A stretch of DNA of 64,000 nt from Butyricicoccus sp. OM04-18BH (GTDB taxonomy: Bacteria > Bacillota > Clostridia > Oscillospirales > Butyricicoccaceae). Positions 63,937 to 64,000 of the stretch are shown one piece after another. The stretch is from contig NZ_QULN01000003.1 of NCBI RefSeq assembly GCF_003481705.1, forward strand, positions 372,001-436,000, given 5' to 3'. The notes under the pieces were generated by a model. The model was not told the DNA's origin. It ran no database searches and saw only the letters and a program-made list of their open reading frames with translations. How positions within the stretch are numbered: position 1 is the first letter of the stretch; every line of letters begins with the position of its first letter. Position numbers and translations under genes: made by a program.

Positions 63937-64000
63937 TGCGTTCTCCCTTTCCCTGCGATGGCAAACGCACCGCCGGTTTTCTTTTTCTGTCGCAGACGAA

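Noticed and set aside
1-64000. CRISPR arrays, rRNA genes and recognisable riboswitches
   Set aside because: No regularly spaced direct repeats, rRNA segments or conserved riboswitch cores were seen by eye.

Overview
The window looks like a high-GC, low-GC-skewed gut Clostridia chromosome (Oscillospiraceae/Butyricicoccaceae type). The evidence is the endospore regulator spoVT, a pyruvate:ferredoxin oxidoreductase, SLH-domain surface proteins, AddAB instead of RecBCD, and canonical AGGAGG ribosome binding sites.

Core left part (1-22.7 kb): a truncated ClC channel, guaB (IMP dehydrogenase), addB-addA, tRNA-Phe and tRNA-Gly behind a near-consensus promoter, a large inverted repeat with its own hairpins, two SLH proteins, nifJ, a ComM/YifB ATPase, a 37-residue membrane peptide, a Nudix hydrolase and a zinc-ribbon membrane protein. 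Around 20.7-22 kb the DNA becomes AT-rich and holds decayed fragments and hairpins.

The main result is that spoVT is split. Its first 33 codons lie at 22711-22809 and its last 147 codons at 60844-61284, with 38,034 bp between two copies of GGCGACCCG (22801-22809 and 60835-60843). Joining the copies restores one 180-codon frame that reads as a full SpoVT protein. A large serine recombinase (59131-60834) sits at the right end and reads through the junction into the SpoVT C-terminal part. The circular-form junction has imperfect inverted arms around a GA centre, as expected of a serine-integrase attP. This is a skin-like intervening element in a sporulation gene.

Element content, left to right: DegV, TraX-like membrane protein, a MITE, a broken sugar symporter, a DUF4300-like lipoprotein, a tRNA-Arg 3' fragment (a trace of another integration event), Fic, a broken TNT-type toxin with intact two-repeat immunity protein, then a RecQ-like helicase/Rep-like/Xis-like module. 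Next is a 15-kb carbohydrate cargo: araB-araA-araD, sugar ABC transporter, GH36 and GH27 glycosidases, MsmK ATPase, and AraR and AraC regulators with visible operators. The right third holds a DUF960 protein, an amidoligase with an in-frame amber codon, a class II glutamine amidotransferase, HepT-MntA, a small serine recombinase, a HipA-like kinase pair, a decayed HipA-like gene, a large unknown protein with an Rx4H motif, and an operon of two unknown proteins with a second RecQ-like helicase. No conjugation machinery was seen.

Right of the element (61.3-64 kb) the core resumes with back-to-back terminators, a DUF2726 protein, a DUF3877-like protein and an AGCS sodium:alanine symporter.
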